Under the pieces are notes generated by a model. The model did no database searches and had not been told where the DNA came from. It was given only the letters and a program-made list of their open reading frames with translations. A program made the translations under genes and the position numbers. Below, in pieces: positions 50,401 through 64,000 of a DNA stretch of 64,000 nt; position 1 is the first letter of the stretch; each line of letters begins with the position of its first letter. The DNA is from Ziziphus jujuba (Eukaryota > Streptophyta > Magnoliopsida > Rosales > Rhamnaceae). The stretch lies in the NCBI RefSeq assembly GCF_031755915.1, contig NC_083386.1, positions 5,707,501 to 5,771,500 of the forward strand, given 5' to 3'.

Positions 50401-50737
50401 TTCATCTTGTATTGCTTCTTTACCTGACATTATATTAATTTCATATTTATTTGTATAATGCTCTGTATACTGTATTGGGCACATTTTATTAAATACTGCA
50501 TTAATTCCCTGTTATTATTTTGGATTGCTGTAAATTTGTGGAATTAAATTGTAGTAATGTGGGAGGAATAAGGTGGTGTATATAGAAGTATGTTTTCAGT
50601 GCAGGAAATTTGTAGTAAGTCCAACCCTTAGGGGAGGTTCTACCGGATTTTCCATTGGAAGGTCCGGTAGGATTTCCCTGGGATCAGGGCTTGTCTAGGA
50701 TTCCGGTGAGAAATTTTGGATGGGTCCTGACACCAGA
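47424..50737. mobile_element. Nested solo-LTR-like insertion (3.3 kb) in the Copia RT/RNase H region
   Basis: The Copia reading KERY / RLVGK is interrupted precisely between 47428 and 50733. The insert (47429-50732) begins TGTAACATCCCGTCC and ends GGGTCCTGACA, TG...CA termini as for LTRs, flanked by 5-bp direct repeats CTAGA (47424-47428) and CCAGA (50733-50737), one mismatch. The length (3,304 bp), lack of recognisable retroelement domains and GC-richer part around 47950-48400 suit a long LTR of a Gypsy-type element left by LTR-LTR recombination. No second LTR or internal domain was seen. A non-autonomous element is an alternative. Orientation cannot be fixed by a coding domain. Confidence 0.78.
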
Positions 50738-50739
50738 GG

Positions 50740-51330
50740 TTGGTAAGGCATTTAATATAGCTGTCCCATACACAACCTGATATTATCTATGCTGTTATTG
50801 TGGTCAGCCAATTTATGCACGAGCCATATGAAGAACATCTCGAAGCAGTTATCGCATTTTAAGATACCTTAAAGGAACTCTAGAAAAGGGGCTGCTTTTC
50901 AAAAAGAATGATTCAAGGAAAATTCAGGCATTTAATGATGCAGATTAGACCGGATCAATCAGTGACAGAAGGTTTACTACTGGGTACTGCACATTCATAT
51001 GGGACAATCTAGTGACTTGGAGAAGCAAAAAACAATCAGTGGTTGCAAAGGGCAGTGCCTAGGCTGAACTTTGAGCTATTGCACAAGGAATATGTAAACT
51101 TCTATGGCTGAAAAGAATCATAAATGAGTTATCACTTCAAAGTGAGAATCCCATGCTGTTGTATTGTGACAACAAATCAACAATTACTATTACTCACAAT
51201 CGAACCCATCATGTTACATCCAAAGAACAAATTGCTGATTTTCTGACCAACTGTCTACCACGAGTTAGGTTTGAAGAACATTTATCCAAGTTAGACATGA
51301 TTGATATCCATGCTCCAACTTTAGGGGGAG
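50740..51330 (+). pseudogene. Copia RNase H remnant and 3' end
   Basis: Continuation of the interrupted element: RLVGKAF, AVPYTQPDIIYAVIVVSQFM, then RNase H segments (TGYCTFIWDNLVTWRSKKQ, LLYCDNKSTITITHN, and EQIADFLTNCLP). Stops are scattered. It ends at the polypurine tract just before the right LTR. Confidence 0.88.
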
Positions 51331-51588
51331 TGTTGGAAAAGTGTGTTTATTTCCCACTATTTAAGAAATTCTATTTTTGAAAGTATGTGTAATCTTTGTA
51401 TGATAGAATTAATTGCTGATTTGTAGCTAGCTATAAATTAGGAGTTAGTTTCTCTTCTTCTTCTTTTTCTTTAACTAATTGTAACCTAATTGTATATTAG
51501 AGAAGTTTATTACCTCTTATAGGATATATAAGATTGACGGCTAAGTATTATTATAAAAAAAAAAAAAAAACACCTACCAATTCCCACA
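51331..51588 (+). repeat. Copia 3' LTR
   Basis: Begins TGTTGGAAAAG after the purine tract TTAGGGGGAG, ends TTCCCACA, followed by the target duplication AGCTT. Matches the 5' LTR. Confidence 0.92.
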
Positions 51589-51593
51589 AGCTT

Positions 51594-52705
51594 ATATAAT
51601 AAGTAAATAAACGATGACCCATTTGTTTGTGAATGATCTCGAGTTTATGTTCTAACACCTGATGGCTAAAATAAAGAAGAATGTTCAGCCAAGAGTTTGT
51701 TTCATGAAAATGTTTTTCATGTTGCTAATGCTTTGGAAATGATAAATTAGGTCTACAAACCCTGTTTTCAATCTTTACTCGTGTTTTGTTGAAGTGGCAG
51801 AAGAGAAAGAGGTTATTTTTGGCCATGGCTGATAGATCAATCACAGCAAATGAAAAGGACTAAAAGAGTAGTGATATTTGTGTTGCACATATTGTTTTTT
51901 CTCCTAACAAAATATGATATATAATATGCTCAATTTTTCTTTCTTTTTAGTTATTATATTTTTTCATTCAATAATTTCAAGTCTAACATTTTTCGTTATA
52001 CTTCTAATTATATTAGTAGGCTTAATCCAGTAATAAAATCATTAAGAACACCTTCAAACGAAGTGTCCAAACCTCAATTTGGATGAAAATACCCCTTTTC
52101 CAAATAATAATAATAATAATAATAATTTAACTTGATTATCCAAGTATGTGGCACATTTATTTCAATTTATTCCAAAAGGAAAATAACACAATGGATTTTT
52201 TTTTTTGTCTTATTAAGGTTACTTTTTCTTTTTTTCTTTTTTGATAAAATCTTATTAAAGTTACTTGAATTCAATATCTCACACATATTATATATTAATT
52301 TAAACAAAGTTTTTAAATAATAATAATGTCTTATTAAGGTTACTTTTTTTTTTTTTTGGGATAAAATCTTATTAAAGTTACTTGAATTCAATATCTCACA
52401 CAGATTATATATTATTTTAAACAAAGTTTTTAAATAATAGTAATACTAATAATTATGTTATTTTCCTTTTGGAATAAATCGAAACAAATGTGCTACATAC
52501 TTGGATAATCAAGTTAAATTATTATAATTATTATGATTATTTAAATGATGGCATTTTAACATTAATATATTTTGTTGTGTTAATAAAGTTGGTGGGTTTA
52601 AGTTCATGACATGACGATGAAAACAAAGTAGGTGAATTTTCTGTGCTGGGTTTCGAGCGTTTTGAGTTTGGCTGTTAGATTTGGTTTTGGTTTCTCTCTC
52701 AAAAG
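51594..52705. other. Spacer upstream of the LAF3 fragment
   Basis: AT-rich; includes the inverted-repeat element at about 52102-52541 and presumably the LAF3 promoter. No other gene seen. Confidence 0.6.
52102..52541. mobile_element. MITE-like inverted-repeat element with internal duplication
   Basis: The segment TTTAACTTGATTATCCAAGT near 52126 reappears reverse-complemented near 52495-52515, and the match extends over at least 65 bp (about 95 bp with the flanking TAA-rich ends). Between the arms are two direct copies of a 121-bp unit (from 52207 and 52328; both contain CTTGAATTCAATATCTCACA). Long terminal inverted repeats and small size with no coding capacity suggest a MITE. I could not define a clean target duplication, so the superfamily is open. 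Confidence 0.65.
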
Positions 52706-55290
52706 ATGAACTCTTTCTACTATATTCTGCTCTCTACCTCCATAGCCCTCCTCGCCATTTTCGTTTCTCTTCCTCTTTTACGCCTCCCCAACAGCAACCG
52801 CTTATTCTTCAGTTGGAGACCCACCATTGCCGACTTGGTGCTCAGCAATGGGGTTATATACACCAGCGATGATTCTCTCTCTTTTTCTTATTCCATGGCG
52901 GTCCGAAATGGAAGGATTCTCCACGTTGGCAACTATTCCCATGTAAAGGTTTTCCTTTTTTATCACTTCCTTTCTTGTTTTCCTGTTCGGTCGCACAATC
53001 AGAGCAACCCCTTTTCATGCCTTGTTGAGTAGGTGCGTTTGCATTGAAAAAGGAAAAACAAACTTGGCTATCAACTTGCTGAGCTGAATCTACAATGAAA
53101 ATATGTATATATGTATATTTTTGTGAGCTTGTTTGGTGTTTGAATGGTGTCTCACTTAGACCCTGAGTAGGGAATTTCTGAGACATTGATCTCTGTTATT
53201 GTTTGTTTTTCCAATTGCTATTTAAAGTTTTTCATGTAGCTTATTTTTGATTATGTGTTCTTATGTGATTGCAGCAATTGGTGGGTTATGGGACTAAATG
53301 AGTTTGAATCTCATCGGAGCAATTATGGTTCCTGGATTTATTGATTCCCATGTGCACTTAATTCCTGGTGGACTGCAGGTTTGTCAGAAATTTCTTCTTC
53401 TATATAGATTATGTTCGAAATTTTTTATGCCTTTTTAACTTGGTCATTACTTCCAAGGTTTATGAGAAATTTCCCTGAAAAGGAGCATTTGAAAATATGA
53501 TTGTGCTGGCTTTTCATAGTTTTTTTTCACAGTTTATATGCCTCATCTGAGTGTTGATATTTTTGCTCCGCATAATATGACTTTTGAAGTTTTCCCCAAT
53601 GGAAAATAGATGTCACAGGTGGAACTTCATGGCGTAAATGAAAGAGATGAGTTTGTGAGAAGGGTCAAAGAAGCAGTGAGAGGTAAGCATGATGTTCTTT
53701 TCATCTTTTGTATTGTTTTCATAGAAAATACAGACATATGATTATTATTGCTTATAACTGCTTGTTCACCGATTTTATTCATATAAAGTTGTTTTAGTGT
53801 TAAAATTAAGAGAAAAAAAAATGGTGGATTACTGGAAACTGCGATGATAAAAGAGTTGGAAGATTTTTTCAATGGACTTCAATTCAGACAAATGATTGTT
53901 CAAAAGGGCACCGAAATTTATGTTTCTTCGGCTGGAGATTTTAAATATTAAGTTCTGAAACGCATTTAACAAAACATTTCAGACAGTAAACCAGGTTCCT
54001 GGATTTTGGGTGGTGGTTGGAACAATGATCTATGGGGAGGAGCCTTGCCAATGACTTGGTGGGTGGATGATGTTACACCTCAAAATCCTGTGAGCTTTAT
54101 CATTCTTGAGTTTGGGTAGTTGGATATTATTCATAAATCATAATTGTTTATAAAAATCCTTTTCTTCTGCAGGTTTGGCTAACAAGGATGGATGGCCATA
54201 TGGGCTTGGCTGATTCACCAGCACTAAAACTGGCAGGTGTTACCAACTCATCAGAAGATCCAAATGGTGGTACCATTATGAGAACTTCCACTGGAGGTAA
54301 CAACTTAACAATATCTTTGATGCCTGCATATGCCTGACGTCATCAAATTGACCAGCATCTTGGATCTTCGGTCCTATAATTGGGAAATTAACTTATATAT
54401 ACTGGTGTTTATAGCTATGGTTTTCTGATAATTTCTTCCACTGGTCCTTCGAATGTCTCTATGAATTAGTGCTGTTATGATGAATGACATATATTGTTGT
54501 CGTTATGCAGAACCTACTGGCTTGCTGGTTGATTCTGCCATGCAATTTATCCTCCCATGCATTCCAGAGGTCTCAGTTGATGAATGCAGAGAAGCTTTGC
54601 TTAAGGCCAGCAATTTTGCTTTGACAAGGCGTGTTACTACAGTAGTTGATATGGGGAGATGCTATCCTGGGATATCTGTGGAGTTTTCCTGGCAAGATTT
54701 TTCAGGTTTTTAGAAAGTTTCTTGAGGTTTAGTTGGCAGTCCCATTAATTGAAGTGATACATTGTCTTCTTGGCATCTTTTTTCTTTGAGGTTGACTTGA
54801 ACACACCGCCAAGTGATGAAAAAAGGATTCATGTCAGCATTTTCTAAAGTGATAACAGGACTAAATTCTTCAGGGACATCATTTTAAGTGGGATTATAAA
54901 TGAATTATGGTAAAAGAACAATAAAGATTGCAATGAGCTCATTTCGACAATCAACAGCTATGTACAACACAATAAAGTAGATTGCAGCATCAGATTTATC
55001 ACATAGAAGAAACAGATGGCATTACCGTGCATCACTATGCTTTCATCTTTCAATGTTCCATTCATTTCTTTTAATGGTTTTAAGTTAATCTGGCTTCATG
55101 CTTCAACGCTTCAAATCTTCCACCTTACGACCGTTTGGCACTATGGTAGTGTCTTTCACCACTATTAGTTAAACTCCTCTTTTTTTACTCCATGATTTCC
55201 ACAGATGTTTATCAATGGGCTGGTACTTCTGGAAAGATGAGGATCAGGGTTTGCTTATTTTTCCCACTAGAGATTTGGTCACGATTGCAT
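52706..55290 (+). pseudogene. LAF3: LAF3-like amidohydrolase, 3'-truncated and frameshifted
   Basis: Resembles LONG AFTER FAR-RED 3, a plant amidohydrolase-family protein linked to phytochrome A signalling. Exons: 52706-52948, 53275-53378, 53610-53682, 53983-54089, 54173-54296, 54511-54705 and 55205-about 55290. They encode an N-terminal membrane anchor-like segment, VLSNGVIYTSDD, SMAVRNGRIL, the metal-binding [33 protein letters not shown] (first two residues by homology position), GGTIMR and FFPLEIWSR, roughly the first half of the family's usual length near 575 residues. Two defects: exon 2 is one base short (or two long) near 53296-53298, so the upstream frame meets a stop at once; and after exon 7 the sequence switches at about 55493 to NRPE1 3' sequence, so the C-terminal metal-binding half is absent. 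Other exon phases agree. The complete LAF3 gene is expected beyond the right edge. Confidence 0.85.
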
Positions 55291-55492
55291 GTGCGGCATC
55301 TTATGACTATAGCTTTGTTTTTGTTCGAATTGAATAAAACAAAAGTTGGCTTATGGTTGTTCTTTTTGTGGAATAGCTTCTAATAAATGATTCTTGGAAC
55401 TCTAGGCTATCCTTCCTAGATGAAACTATTTAATGAATTGGAATAGATGTTGACCTTGTAGGGAAATGCAAACTAATTAGCATCTTTTGTTG

Positions 55493-55563
55493 TTCCTGAG
55501 CAAACTCCTCAAACTCCGAAAGAGAACCCCATTTCAGAGCAAACGGCAAATGAGGATGCATGG
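55493..55563 (+). pseudogene. 3' terminal fragment of NRPE1 at the duplication junction
   Basis: Matches the last about 62 bases of the NRPE1 coding sequence plus a 9-base insertion (an extra CAAACTCCT). The position of the NRPE1 stop TAG (31504-31506) is TGG here (55561-55563). With no upstream NRPE1 exons this is a relic, followed by a copy of the NRPE1 3' UTR region. Confidence 0.88.
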
Positions 55564-56847
55564 TCGGCCATGTTTCATTGAAGCTAGCTTTTTTTTTTTT
55601 TTTTTTTTTTTTTGGTTTTTTGGTTTTTTTTGGTCGGTAAAAAGGGTAGCCAGATTCAAATGTTTCTTCCTTCTGCTATTTTGATTTTGTATATACCAGG
55701 CAGATGGTCGTGTAATTATTATATCAGCTCTATTTTCGCCCTTTTTTTAAAAAAAAATTTCCTTATTTGTTTTAATGGTATAGCATTTTCTAGTTTTTTA
55801 GTTATTTGGTTGGTGAGAGTGTAGCTAAAACTCTGAATTAGGAGAAACCACAGGATGTTTAATCCTTGTTGCTGTTTAGAATCAGATACAGGCCAAAAAG
55901 ACCTTACAGTCTCATCAGTATATTCTCCAATATCTAACTCCTGCTGTTCTTTGCCAAATTTCATGTTAACCATCAATTTGGAGAGTTGATTTCTGTTTTT
56001 CTGTAATCTCTGCCAATTCTGTTTGGTTATACATCATTGTTGATCTAAATGAAAAGTTGATTAGGTTGTGGATAATGCCATCCATGACTAGGATCAGTAC
56101 CATTTTCTGACTCTTGTCCAGCTCATTTTCTGCCTTCAATGTTTATCTTTTTAAGATAAGCTTTTACAATTTAAAGTTTAAATTGTTTATTTTATTTTAT
56201 ATAATGATACATGTGAGTGTTTTCCTCCATTCTTAACAGAAGTGGGTAATAAAAAGGTTGATAGGACATTTTTGTCATAGTCCATCAAGTAAAAAATCAA
56301 AAAATCAAAAAACAAGGATTTTTAAAAAACGTTTTACACATGAAGAAGTGAAACAGCACATGCCTTTCTGCATTATAAAGAATAGTATTTCATATAATAT
56401 CTCAAAAAATTCAGTAAGCAAATCTCAAATTAAAAAAAAAAAAAAAAAATCAATACCAATTGTCTTATGCAACATAGATACCAAATTTTAGAATTTACGG
56501 TCAAATTTACCAATAATTATTTCTTTGTCTAAAAATTATAAACAAGTACATATATTATAAAAAAATATATATAAACAAGTATTTAAGTTTTGTGTAGACT
56601 TTTCTTTTACTTAGTAAAATCTAAGTTATTTAATAAGTTGGCTAGATAATATCAAGATGAATATAAATGGAACTTTTTTTTTTTTTTCAAAAAGTTAATA
56701 TTCTTTAACAATACCATAATTTTATATACAAAAATGAGAAGACTAATTCTGGTATTATTTTATAACTTATTATATATCGCAGAATTCATATAAGATTTCA
56801 CATTGAATGTATTCTATACAATAAAAAAGGAATAAGATTTGAATTTT

Positions 56848-56882
<35 letters not shown>

Positions 56883-57183
56883 GTTTTCTAAGATTTGGAA
56901 ATTCGATCATCCGTGCACATAAAGTGCCATATTACTAAAAGCCAGTAGTAGGAAGACAAGTGGCGAGATAAAATGAATAAAAATTGAACCATGATATTTT
57001 ATTTATTTATTTATTTTGCTTATTATTGTGAGTTGACTGATCCATTGAAGAAGCTCTCACTCTCAGTGCAAAGTGGTTCTCTCTCTCTCTATCTCTCTCT
57101 CTCATTTTCTGCAACTTTCTTTAGTTTTCATTTTTCTGTGAGCGATTAATTCTACTTTTCATAGGGTTACAGCTTTAGAGGCC

Positions 57184-64000
<6,817 letters not shown>

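Larger units (their letters stand above)
43275..51593 (+). mobile_element. Ty1/Copia LTR retrotransposon, structurally complete but coding-dead, interrupted by a nested LTR
   Basis: Full element 43280-51588 with perfect 5-bp target duplications AGCTT at 43275-43279 and 51589-51593. LTRs of 278 and 258 bp begin TGTTGGAA and end CCCACA. A primer-binding site (TAGTATCAGAGC, 43558-43569, one mismatch to the usual Met-initiator tRNA site) follows the left LTR, and a purine tract (TTAGGGGGAG) precedes the right LTR. Domain order gag, protease, integrase, reverse transcriptase, RNase H is that of Copia. All domains carry stops or frameshifts. Without the nested 3.3-kb insert the element is about 5.0 kb, the usual Copia size. 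Confidence 0.93.

Noticed and set aside
43280..51588. An active, autonomous retrotransposon
   Set aside because: Structure and target duplications are intact, but all coding domains contain stops or frameshifts, the RT catalytic box is altered and a 3.3-kb insert interrupts it.

Overview
This is nuclear DNA of a flowering plant, almost certainly a eudicot. The genes carry many short exons with GT-AG introns in AT-rich DNA that is full of (AT)n, (CT)n and homopolymer runs. The products are plant-specific: the large subunit of RNA polymerase V, an NRT1/PTR-family transporter, the flowering regulator FY, a plant LacZ-type beta-galactosidase and LAF3. The species cannot be named from the window alone.

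Layout: (1) 1-2454, minus strand: 5' half of an FY-like WD40 mRNA 3'-end processing factor, running off the left edge. (2) 5268-9006, minus: a complete five-exon NPF (NRT1/PTR) transporter of 568 codons. (3) 9007 to about 17480: 8.4 kb of AT-rich intergenic DNA with microsatellites and no gene I recognise. (4) About 17480-31506, plus: a complete NRPE1 gene, rebuilt as 17 coding exons that sum to exactly 1,944 codons including the stop, with a leader intron in the 5' UTR. (5) 33100-43173, plus: a complete 17-exon LacZ-like (GH2) beta-galactosidase of 1,117 aa. (6) 43275-51593: a Ty1/Copia retrotransposon with both LTRs and a perfect 5-bp target duplication (AGCTT), itself split by a 3.3-kb solo-LTR-like insertion with its own near-perfect target duplication. 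(7) 52706-55290: the first seven exons of a LAF3-like amidohydrolase, cut off in an intron and carrying a frameshift. (8) 55493-end: the sequence restarts inside the last exon of NRPE1 and repeats region 5, giving a second beta-galactosidase gene (57184 to beyond the right edge; 11 exons seen, all open).

The main structural result is a tandem duplication with a period of about 24.05 kb. The ancestral order was NRPE1 - beta-galactosidase - LAF3. The duplication joined the middle of LAF3 to the last NRPE1 exon, leaving a broken LAF3 between two intact beta-galactosidase genes. The Copia LTRs look more diverged from each other than the two duplicated copies do, so the retrotransposon probably arrived before the duplication, and a second copy of it is predicted just beyond the window.

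The genes do not form a pathway. NRPE1 (RNA-directed DNA methylation) and FY (RNA 3'-end processing, autonomous flowering pathway) both act in RNA-based gene control, but they are separate transcription units about 15 kb apart in opposite orientation, and I see no evidence that they are linked functionally here. I found no previously undescribed molecular system. The novelty lies in the duplication, the nested elements, copy-specific substitutions in the beta-galactosidases and the repeat-built C-terminus of NRPE1.
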